From Aspidapion aeneum (Eukaryota > Arthropoda > Insecta > Coleoptera > Brentidae): DNA of 64,000 bases. Location of the stretch: NCBI GenBank assembly GCA_963576565.1, contig OY755042.1, forward strand, positions 14,793,272 to 14,857,271, written 5' to 3'. Below, piece after piece: positions 54,053-64,000 of the stretch (position 1 is the stretch's first letter; each line of letters opens with the position of its first letter). The notes under the pieces are model-generated. The model searched no databases. It was not told where the DNA came from and saw only the letters and a program-made list of their open reading frames with translations. Both the position numbers and the translations under genes were made by a program.

Positions 54053-56218
54053 AAAAAAACCCACTTAAGAAGTGGTGTGAACGAAACCAAACCCAACTAA
54101 AGAATGTTTTCTCTAACGGTTTTCTTGTCCAAGGCAAGCCACCCTGCTCTATAGGCATTCTTGGCTTGCCGCTGATTGGTTTGAAACTTAAGCTCTGTCG
54201 CTTTGGCGAGAAAGACAAAGAGACAAAATACCAGGGTTATCCAAAGATGCGTGGACTTAAGACTGGAGAAAATCGATAGTAGTTAAAATTGTACAGTGTG
54301 TTTTTAAAAATTGAAAATAATTTGGCAAATTTGTTTCCAGTTACAGAATATAAATTATTGTGATGTTAGTGGCTCAAAGGACATATTAGCCGAATACAAC
54401 TTTTATTAAAATACAGCGAACCTGAAAATATGTCAAAAAACAAGACGCTGGTTTTGCAATAAATTTTACTTCTTCTTAACCTAGTCTTGCATGTAATTAA
54501 TGCTTGTTGATGTCAAAAACAATATTTAATACCATTTATATTTAAATCCCGTTTTGTTACAGCATGAACTACATTATTCTATGTAAATCTGAATTTATTT
54601 TAGTACCTACATGTGCCCCTTGTGCCCCCTGGGGTCAAAATATATAATTTTTTTGACAGCCCAAAAATAAGTACGTGAAGGCCGATGTGCGTGCCACTTT
54701 TCATTACTCTAGCTTAAACCTCGGCTCAAACAGTTCAGAATTGAAAAAATATTTTGACACCCTAACCTTACTTTTTGATTTTGGGTCTATTAACAGGTCA
54801 GGCAGTGTTGGTGGGATCATTAGTAATCGAATAAAACAGGTGTAAAATCTTCATCAAAAGGCCCACGGAGGCCAAATTTTGATGAGCTATGTCCCCGGAC
54901 TATAAGTAAATACCTATTATTTTTTTAATCCACATCTATACCACATCAGAAAAATGTATTAAACTACTTAGAAAAATATCTATTTCCTTAGTTGTTAGGA
55001 AAATAGCTATATTAAAAATTAAATATGGTAAACCTAAAAACCAAGTAAAAAATTCATAATATTCTTTATTGTTTGTTTGTCTTAGACATACAAGTGTTAC
55101 CTGGATTATTCGTTATTGCTTAACTTATTTAAGTACTTTTTATGAATTCCAAGTAGGTACCAATGCCGGATGAATACGTATGTTTATATTAAAAAATGAA
55201 GTAACTACGGCAAAAGTAACCTCTAAAAGGTCATTTTGCAAAAGTTATTCAGTTATTAATTCTTATTGATTTTTTTTGGTAGTTGGCCTAGGGAAACCCG
55301 GGTCATAACGGGATTGTTAAGAAAAAATATTTTTTTATTATCTACTAAAACTTACTGTAAAGATTTAAAAATTATAAATAAAAAAAAAGAACCCAAAATA
55401 TATGTTGGTGTTTTTCTAAATAAATATACTTAAAACAGTGCATTTTGTCCCTTTTGCATAGTTGTGGTATAATAGGCAGGTGAGTGTGGCATAATGGGCA
55501 GTATCATTATTTGTAACATTTATAAATAAAGGTCCTATTTATTGATTTATTTATTTATGAATCTATCTATCTATCTATTTGGCCTTCTTCGATCCATCTT
55601 TGGACAAAGGCCTCCCCCAATATCTTCCACTCGTCCCTATCTGTCGCTGTGTTCATCCATCTAGTTTCCGCACGTTTCTTCAAATCTTATTTATGAATAC
55701 GACATAATAAAATACAAAAAAAAACAATAAGACACACAACAGCAATGGGAGTATGAAAACGGCTTTAATAATTATTCGACAAATTAGATCACATCGTCGC
55801 CTTTCTTACGAAGTGAACTAACTAGCATTTTGTAAATTCGTCAGAAGAGCTAAAAAACGAAAAAGGGGTAGGTCGGTTTCTACAGCTAGACCAAAAGTTA
55901 TTTTATTAATCAAAGCTGAACTATTTGTAATGAAGATATGCCGCGGGGTGAAGGCGTCCGTTGGTTGTCATGACAACATCACATGCTTTAGCAGGGCAAA
56001 TAATTAGGTGTTGTGTGCTATTGAAATAGTATCCGGTTATGGGCGTATTGTTTACATATTTGGTACTGATTCGGTTTTTGGTTTATAATTATTTTACACA
56101 ATGTTAACTATGTACAATGCAGTGTGTTGTACTGGAAAACCCGTTTTTGAGGTGGAACGACGATGACAAAAAAATACCTTTTGAAAAAGAAAAGCCGTCC
56201 CCTATATTGAACGGCTCT
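54053..56218. other. Mostly unannotated AT-rich DNA
   Basis: Contains the LINE fragment at 55563-55690. No exon, RNA gene or clear TIR pair was found elsewhere in this stretch. Confidence 0.4.
55563..55690 (-). mobile_element. LINE 3' fragment with (GATA)n tail
   Basis: The minus strand gives GEAYVQRWIEEGQIDR and a stop, then GATA repeats. Same family as 51102-51445, with these last codons intact. Confidence 0.75.
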
Positions 56219-56368
56219 GGAACGAAATAGCGATGTACAAAATAGCGACGTACGAAATAGCGAGTAATGAAATCCCGACTATCAAAATAGCGATGTATCA
56301 AAATAGCGTTTGTAACAAAACAGCGACATATCAAAATAGCGACAAGCAAAATAGCGATATATCAAAAT
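56219..56368. repeat. Phrase-like array around AAATAGCGA
   Basis: Nine or ten variants of (C)AAAATAGCGATGTATC with drifting spacing. Compare 19934, 24715 and 53462, which use the same style with other words. Confidence 0.7.
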
Positions 56369-57336
56369 CACATCAAGGTTTTTAAACACTTTCTGGTGAG
56401 CCAGGAAGCCTCTTGCTCTGCACAGGGTTTTTAACAATCAGTCATTCCGTCATTAACAGTTTAATGTGCCAGAAACTAGTACATATTATTTATTGTTGAT
56501 GTGCCTTATTGATATTTCTTCATTAAAATGCCCAAGTTTAGAGAAGTTTGTTTGTTTTCTTGTAAAGACATGACCTAGAACAATAAAATAGGTGTAGTAG
56601 TTTAAAAATAAACTTACATATGCTTTGAACCCATTTTAATTATTAAATTATGCAATCTATAAATCTAGCTTTAATAGGTACCAATAGATGCATTTTTATT
56701 TAATACTATACCTAAGTAGTTCAGTAGGTACAGTCAGGGACTTTAAATTGCCGCTGAATATTTTTTCTGGCAAAATTTATCATTTAAAGACTTCAGACAG
56801 AAGAGATTTTCAATATGTATGTATACAGATAGAGGCAAGGTTCACTATTTTTTTGGTTTGGTTCAAGCCGGTTTTCTTAATATCAAATAGGAACTTTTTT
56901 ATTTTCGAGTGCGGCAATTTAAAAAGTCCCAGACTGTACAACAGAAACAATTTACAAATTTGGAGCTACATGTCAATTTTTATGTATCTAAACTATTCTT
57001 ATCATACGTAGTAGATACTTACTAGCTAGAGTAGAGTACAATAACTGAACAAGGTGAAATTTTTCCTAATCATTTTTTTTTGAAAATATCAAAAATACCA
57101 TTTACTATTAAATAAGAAGGTAAAACTTAGATGGTCGAAGTCTCGAAGTTCTGGGTTAAAATGGCGTGGATAAACACTTTTCGGTTTTACTCGCAGAGTA
57201 CCCCAATGTTAGAGTTGATCCAGGGCTAGCTAACATGATGAGTTACCACTCCATTGATAAACCGACCCTGAAAAACGTCACCAGGAATTCGTACAATTTC
57301 CTGGTGTTCCGACAAGGTATAGCTCAGTAAAGAATA
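56369..57336. other. Unannotated AT-rich DNA
   Basis: No feature could be supported. The ORF at 56688-57011 lacks any recognisable motif. Confidence 0.4.
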
Positions 57337-57614
57337 GGGACTTATTGGAATAAAAGCTGACTTTATTTTAGAGTCGACTTTATTCTGACAGATTTACAAA
57401 GAAAACTGACAGCTGACGTTTCAAAATTGACATCCCAAATTCAAATTTAAAAATAAAGTCGCTAACTTTCATTTAGTAAAAACGGTCACTAATAAATTCG
57501 GTTCTTCAATACACAAAGGCCGAATTTTAAAAGTAAGCAGCTGCTTTTTATATGTAAATCTGTCACAATAATGCCGATTTTAAAACAAAGTCAGATTTTA
57601 TTCAAATAAGTCCC
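57337..57614. mobile_element. TA-target MITE, GGGACTTATT family, copy 2
   Basis: Ends GGGACTTATTGGAATAAAA and complement, flanked by TA (57335-57336, 57615-57616). Inverted relative to the copy at 45448, with shared interior including AAGCAGCTGCTTTTTATATG. Confidence 0.86.
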
Positions 57615-58162
57615 TAATATTAAATAGCCACTTATGATGACATCTCGTTTAGAACAGCCAAAAAATCTGATGTCTGTTATGCCCTGGGTTCCCCGAGTGG
57701 CTTTTAATTTAATAAAAGAAGATGGAGGAGAGCAGGGCCGGACTGGCATTTGATTTCTCATGTGTCTACCTACAACATATTAGTCGAAGCAAGACAAAGG
57801 TCCTTTTGGAATCTTAGATTTCTTACAAAAAAATTCAGACCTCAAATTTTTATTTGCATTAATGTTTATATGACAAAAGTACGAGAAATATCAAATACCC
57901 CCAACGTAATCGGTAGAAAGAACTATAGGGAGAAAAATAAATTCTAAAAAATGTTCGTGCAGGGTTTTCTTAAAAAGTGAAAACATACCCTGCAATATAA
58001 AGCACTGCCGCGGGATATACCTAGCTAAAACATGCCGTGTCCTTTCTATAGTTAAATATAATAACACACAGTCACGCACGATGACCTCGTCAGGAAAATC
58101 GTATGCGGCACAAGTTACCCATGTGTGATTCGTGTATAAATTACGTGAGTCATGTTAGATAT

Positions 58163-58445
58163 TTACGTGAGTGGACTATTATCATAGGCGCTTTTTTTGG
58201 ATCCCAGCGAGTAGCTTCTTCCAATGCCCATGCTCTTGACGTAAAATCCTGTGCCAGTCAAATTCCGATCTAACAGACTTGATCCGTCTATATCGAAGAC
58301 CATGGCATCGCTAAAGAAATTCATGCCGTCAATTGTCCTTGGTGGTATGGTCACAAAGGAATCCCCTTTTCTGCCACAGCCGCGATCTAAGAAAATGTAA
58401 CTTCTGCGCACCACTCCGTCTCCATACGCCTGCGTCTTATATCCT
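58163..58445 (-). other. Unrecognised coding-like ORF
   Basis: A minus-strand frame of about 90 codons with no ATG at its start gives RRSYIFLDRGCGRKGDSFVT, then IPPRTIDGMNFFSDAMVFDI, and ends SAYDNSPLT. Base composition is clearly more GC-rich than the surroundings to about 58590. Upstream on the same strand an in-frame stop (about 58450) separates it from another open stretch (DWQYS and before). It could be the last exon of a gene, a processed fragment or part of an unknown mobile element. I do not recognise a domain. Confidence 0.35.
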
Positions 58446-58599
58446 TAACTATACTGCCAGTCTGCCACCGCTTGCTTCTTTATCCAGGTGGACAGCGACA
58501 GGAAACAAGGATATTGTTTCAGGCTATATTGGGAGTAAACCGCAAGGCTCCGGTGGTGCCCAAGGTCACCAGGATCTGCAGGCTTTCGGGTTTTTGGCT

Positions 58600-60089
58600 T
58601 TTTTTCAGCGGATTTGCAAATTTGAAAAACGGCTAATCAAAGTTATTTTTATTATTTTGATTTTACTGCATTATTTCTTTACTCATGAGCAAAAAAGTTA
58701 TTTTCTACCCCGACAAAGGTAAGGTCCCTGTATAACGAAGGAACTTCGTTATATAGTGACCTTAGACTGAGGTGCTGTTAGGCCCCAAAATGTACCTGAA
58801 GACATTGCTTTTTAATTTTTTTTGTCCACCAACGTCAAAATAGGCTATTCTTATAAAAGACGTCAAACACTTTCTAGGAGAAGATAAAAACTTTAATTTT
58901 CTATGCTTTAAAGTCTAACAGTTTAGTGGATGGTATCTCTACAAATTGCCTTAAAGGGGGTGGTTCCTAAAATTATTTAAAACATTTTTTACAAAAGTTA
59001 TTTTTTAGTGAAATAACGCATCTCATCTAAAAACGTCATAAATATTTTGTCATAGTACCTTTAAGTGCGCTTCTTTTGGTGTATCATAAGCATCCTAGCT
59101 TTAATATGTAGCTGTGCAAGCCAGCTAAAAGTTACAACTTTGCAAAAATTCGATATTTTGACCAAAAAAACTAATTTTTTTCACAAAATTACCAAAGCTA
59201 TGCTGAGTTATAATGAAAAGAAGCAAATTTAAGAGTGCAATAAAAAAAAATCAATTTTTTTAAAAATATTTTTAAAATTTTTTGGCACGACCTCCTTTAA
59301 TGTTGTTTTTAGAGGTGTTATCCACAAAACTTTGAAATTTTAAAGCATAGAAAATTAAAGTCCAATTAATCTTCTTCTGGAAAGTGTTTGGCATCTTTTA
59401 TGAGAAAAGCGTATTTTGACAGTAATGGACATTAAAAAAAAACAAAAAAGCCATTTCTTTAGGTATATTTTGGGGCCTACCAACTCCCCTGTCGGGGGTA
59501 GAGATAAGAAATTTGACTTTTGGAGTAAAGAAACGACGCAGTAAAATAAAAATATTAACAATACTTTTTAATTACCTTTTTTTAAATTTTATTATTTTTG
59601 AACATCATCCGCCATTTTTGATTGGCCATCATTTGTTTAAGATCACTTTGAGATGTACCCCAAATTATATCATTTCCCTTATTCTGACGAGCTGGCCCAT
59701 AGATTACTACCAGCCTTCTTACTGGCCAGAATTTCTTTGTCATTAGTTGGTCTGTAGTGATTTCCAGCTTAATTTACTGCCTAGCATCAGCCATAGGTAA
59801 ACTTAACCTCCTGCGATAAGGCAAGTGTTCGTTCGTACATAAGTGGTGCTTTAAAGCCTTTCAGCTTTCTTCTTTCAATAAAGAGAACCATTTTCGTTTT
59901 TGTAGGATTGAAGGAGAGAAAAACAAGAATCAAAACACTAAACCAAGGAAATAAAAAAAAACAATCCAAGACGAGACTAAAAATTTTCCCTTGTACCTGT
60001 ATTCAATTAACGGTTCTATAATTGTAATGCCCATTTTCGTACAGGCAGCCTGCAGTACAGGGACTGTAGATCAGGACTTGTATTCTCAT
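58600..60089. other. AT-rich DNA without a gene
   Basis: An inverted pair near 58895-58950 (AAACTTTAATTTTCTATGC) and 59330-59365 (GCATAGAAAATTAAAGT), with shared neighbours, suggests a further decayed TIR element of about 500-650 bp. Boundaries are unclear. Confidence 0.4.
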
Positions 60090-60256
60090 AAGGCCCTGGC
60101 CTTAAATTACGTAAGGCACTAGGGGGGGAATTAGGGTTTGGCCTTGCGTTACACTCAATGCTTTTTTAATGTGTTTTTTCTTGTAAATGTGTCACGAGGG
60201 GGGGGGGGGTCAAAAATCCTGATTTTTTGCGTTACGTAATTTAAGGACGTTCTCTA
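60090..60256. mobile_element. TTACGTAA-type MITE, copy 3
   Basis: CCTTAAATTACGTAAGGC at the left and GCGTTACGTAATTTAAGGAC at the right are inverted. The middle GGTTTGGCCTTGCGTTA...ACTCAATG is shared with copy 2, plus a G tract at 60199-60210. Confidence 0.72.
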
Positions 60257-63200
60257 AATTGGCTTAAAAACGTTACGTTTTCAAAACGATAAGCGAAACG
60301 CACAGCACCGGTCTCGCATGGCATTTGGGTTGGCCAATGGAATTTTGTATTTACGTTGGTCAACGCACCCTTGCAATCACGCATCCATGCAAATTCTCGC
60401 TTTTTGTTTATGTTTTTTGACTTTTGTGGCATACATTAGAGATTTTTTTACCCCAGTTAGTTATTTTGGTATTTATTGATAAAAGCATCGAAAATCCAGA
60501 AAAGGTAATGGTTAGAAATAGTTTTAGTATGAAATGTTGGAGGTTGAAATGTTTACAGTTTAGCTGAGCACAAAAACCTTATAAAGGTGAGTGGAAGGTG
60601 GCATCAAAGGGCGCTTTGATGTTTGTATCACATGCTCCCTGTCCTCGAGGGGCTGAGCTTTTTTTTAAATTTATAAGTATAGGCTAAAAGGGGGCTATTG
60701 TGTAGGATTTTTTAAAAGATTTATTGGCTTTGATAGATGAAAGAATCAAATAAAAACTGTAGACTGTGGCAAAAATTTGAAGCAGTCGATCGACCCTCTG
60801 CTTCAAATTTCAACCCATACCTACAAAGTAAAAAAAACCCTACAATAGGATAGTTATTTGTAATATATAAATGTTGTTATATTATAAACAGACCTACAGA
60901 CCAATATTTCATGTGCTTTTTATTACATACATTACTTTTTTGGCAAAAAACAAGTTTTTAATTATTAGTTTTCTGATTTTGTAAAGATATTTTAAGCAAG
61001 AATCAAATTTCAAAACCTTTCACCGTCTAGGAGAAGATAATAAAATATTTTTTTAAAACAAATTTAGTGTTACTTAAGAATGTATACGTACAGTCTCTTC
61101 ATTTGAAAATGCAACTAGAGTGCACAATTTTACTAATTACTTAAGTTTTGGCTACTTTCTTACGGCCCTGATTGGGTCTCAGAATGTAAAACGAATTCTG
61201 GTTTACCAGGGTTTAGTTGCAACGTTCTAGGCCGTGCTTTGCTCGCAAGCCGGTTGCATTTTCAAATGGAGACAGTACCATGTACCTATGTGTATAATAA
61301 TAGTAAGAATAAAAGTATGTTAACAAATAATATACATAAACAATTTTGACTTATTGATGATTTGTCTGTACTGCTGAAATGGATTCCCGAAAGGGAAGAA
61401 ATACAGTAAATTATTAATTCCTATGTACCTTGAAGAATAATAAAGGTCGCTATTTTGGTACCTTATTGTATATGCTGAAGGCCTCCTTAAATCACTATAA
61501 ATAAAAAATTGGCCAAAAAAGTTAAAAACTGTGTGCAATATACTTTTTAATAGATTTGATTTTTTTAAAAACGCCAAGCGATTTCCCAGAAACAGATGAC
61601 AATTGGCAGGTGTTTTTAAACACGGTTACCGTTTTAAAAAAATGCTCAGCGCAATCGTACGTGAATACCATTTTTGCACTTTTGATTAGGTGCTTAGCGA
61701 ATTTGACATCCTATACCGGTGAGCGTCTCAAAAACGCTATGCGTTTTTAAAAACCAGAATACCTGTCCAGGGTAGGTATTCTCGTAAATTGGCTTAAAAA
61801 ACGTTACGTTTTGAAAACGTTGAGCGAAACGCTCAGCAACCTACTCGCATGGCATTAGCGCTGACCGGCCGAATTTTATATTCACGTTGGTAAACGCGCC
61901 CTTGGGATGGAATTCGCTAAGCATCCTTCAAATTCTCGCTTTTTGTTTTTGTTTTTTGACATTTGTGGCATACATTAGAGATTTTTTTTACCCCGGTTAG
62001 TTATTTTTGGTATTCATTGATAAATACATCGAAAATCTAGAGAAAGTGATGGTTAGAAATGGTTGGTTTATGGTTGAAATGTTTCCAGCTTAGCTGAGTG
62101 CAAAAGCCTTATCAAGGTAAGTGCATACCCGAAAACGTAGCGTAACTATAGCAGTCTCGAGATTAGAACCACACTTGTACCATCAAGGGGCGCTTAAATT
62201 ATTGCATAGTAAATAAATGAGGTACATTTTGATGTTTGTATCTCATGGTCCCTGTCCGCGAGGGGCTGACAATTTTATTTATTTATAGGTATAGGCTAAC
62301 AGGAGGCTGTATAGATTTTTATAGAGAACTATAAAACAGCACAAAACTTTGATAAGATGAAAGAATTAAATAAATACTGTAGACTGTGGCAAAAATTTGG
62401 AGCAGTCGATCGCCCCTCTGCTTCAAGTTTCTACTCATACAAAGAAAAAAAACCTAGAAGTATAGTTATTTGCCATATATAAATGTGGCTATATTATAAA
62501 CACCCAAACAGACCTGCAAACCATTTGATTTTTAATACATACATTACTTTTTTGGGAAAAAACAAGTTTTTAATTATTTACTTTTGTTTCAGATTTCTCC
62601 CTTTTGAAGATATTTTCAGCAAGAATCAAATTTCAAAACCTGTCACCGTCTATGAGAAGATAATAAAATAAGTTGTTAACAAATTTAGTGCTACTTAAGA
62701 ATTATATACGTACAGTGTCTTCATTTGAAAATGCAACTAGAGAGAGAACAATTTTACCAAATACCTAAAATATGGTAAATTTGCGCCCGCTCTGACGGCA
62801 GTGATTGGCTTGTTGCGGTACCATGTACCTATGTGTATAATAAAAGTTAGAATAAAAGTATGTTAAGGGTGTTCTCAATAAGGCTCAAACGCTCGGGTAC
62901 CTATTCTACAGGGTACCTTTACCTATAGAAGTGTAAAAAAACTTGCCCATAAATAATTTTCAATTATTAATATGTCTGTACCACTAACATAGATTCCAGA
63001 GAGGGCAGAAATACAGTAAATATTTATTCACAAACTCCTTAAAATCCTTCATTTCTACCTTGAAGAATAAGAAAAGTAGCTATTTTGTTACCTTATTGTA
63101 CTTAAATTATAGGTTTAAGGCCTCCTTTAACCACTATAAATACAAAATTGGCCAAAACAACTAAAAACTGTGCATAATACTTTTTAATAAGTGTAAAACG

Positions 63201-63396
63201 CCAAGCGATTTCCAAAAATAGATGCCAATTGGTAGGAGTTTTTAAACACGGACACCGTTTTAAAAAAATGCTCAGCGCAATCGTACGTGAATACCATTTT
63301 TGCACTTTTGATCAGGTGCTTAGCGAATTTGAAATCCTATAACGGTGAGCGTCTCAAAAACGCTATGCGTTTTTAATTACCAGAATACCTGTCCAG
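60257..63396. repeat. Tandem duplication of a ~1.53-kb unit
   Basis: Copy 1 (60257-61785) and copy 2 (61786-63396) share TTGGCTTAAAAACGTTACGT, TTTGTGGCATACATTAGAG, GCAGTCGATCG, TACCATGTACCTATGTGTAT and AAAACGCTATGCGTTTTT in the same order. Each copy begins and ends with AAAACG/CGTTTT-rich sequence and holds repeated GCTCAGCG or GCTTAGCG words, so the unit may be a TIR element. ORFs inside are short and not conserved between copies. Confidence 0.82.
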
Positions 63397-63487
63397 ATCT
63401 GCGGCCACTGCGACTAGCATTTCTGACTACCCTGTCCAAAACCTCATGGGCCGTCAATGAATAACAGCACTTTCTATATGGAAGTAC

Positions 63488-63502
63488 CCCCCCCCCCCCC
63501 CC
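63488..63502. repeat. Poly(C) tract
   Basis: A run of about 15 C, close to a GGCCCAGTCCGGGCCTG end of the GGCCGGACTGG repeat family (63532-63548). Confidence 0.8.
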
Positions 63503-63844
63503 AGAAAGAAAAGCTATCTACGTAATCGATGGCCCAGTCCGGGCCTGCTTTTAGTATTTAGTTTTTAGCACCCTTTGGTAAATAAAAAAAACTGTCTAAG
63601 ATTTTAATCCGTCCCTGAACATAAAAACCGCAAATTAAAACTAATTTAGTTATACAATCAGTTTTTTGTTATTATTATTTATATCACGAATAAACATAAA
63701 TAAGCATCCTTTTTTAGTAGGTATGTAAAATACAAGTCAGTGAGTTTAACTTGACCGACATGAATTTTGTTCTTGTGTTATTTTGCGCTTTTGGATGTAT
63801 TCTAGGTTAGTAATATGATGTAGTAGTTTAGAAAAACAGTCCCT

Positions 63845-64000
63845 AAAACACAGTTTAGGGCACATTCTTAAATTGCGTAGCAAAAAACATTAAGGATTTT
63901 TAACTAACTTCCCCCTTCGTATGCATTTTCAAGAAGAAGTACGTAATAGAATCATTGAGTGTAACGCAAGGCTAAACCCCTTTTTAGCGTTACGTAATTT
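63845..64000 (-). mobile_element. TTACGTAA-type MITE, copy 4, cut by window end
   Basis: CACATTCTTAAATTGCGTAG at the left and GCGTTACGTAATTT at the right edge, with ACTCAATG/CATTGAGT and GCCTTGCGTTA words reversed relative to copies 2 and 3. Confidence 0.65.

Noticed and set aside
61320..61577. 85-codon ORF in the 1.5-kb duplication
   Set aside because: The matching part of the second copy has a different, shorter frame, so coding is not conserved.

Overview
The window looks like TE-rich, AT-rich insect genomic DNA. The signs are a TTAGG-related telomere-type repeat at the left edge, GT-AG introns of 4-11 kb, and a mix of Ty3/gypsy, LINE, Penelope-like, mariner, hAT, pogo-like and MULE-like elements. 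A beetle or another large-genome insect is possible, but the sequence does not settle the order.

One cellular gene is supported. It is a sterol O-acyltransferase (SOAT/ACAT, MBOAT superfamily) on the + strand, in six exons from 11427 to 44174. All splice phases agree and the exons give a 466-residue protein with the catalytic Asn and His in place. Its exons total 1.4 kb in 32.7 kb, and the introns have filled with repeats.

Layout. 1-136: telomere-like 10-mer array. 137-11426: MITEs, a Penelope-like endonuclease remnant, a perfect 181-bp palindrome and nested foldback elements. Intron 1 (11507-16588): long hairpin elements, a possible piggyBac-like element and a hAT MITE. Intron 2 (16754-22056): an intact-core hammerhead ribozyme motif in sense orientation, an antisense LINE remnant and foldback repeats. 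Intron 3 (22206-28533): a 2.1-kb foldback element built of inverted tandem arrays, and a hAT MITE split by a (GACA)n-bearing element. Intron 4 (28674-39308): a Ty3/gypsy LTR element with 434-bp LTRs and a broken gag-pol, an internally deleted mariner, a MULE-like hairpin and a pogo-type MITE. Intron 5 (39470-43468): a 2.6-kb foldback with minisatellite ends, and an internally deleted hAT ending 47 bp before the last exon. 44175-64000: no convincing cellular gene; more MITEs, a pogo/Tigger-like remnant, LINE 3' ends, tandem duplications and one unexplained GC-richer ORF.

The most notable observations are the intronic hammerhead motif, the set of long inverted-repeat elements inside SOAT introns, the alternating TTGGG/TTAGG array, and an altered FYXDWWN motif in SOAT. 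Family names for repeats come from termini, target-site duplications and short protein matches read by eye. No database was searched.
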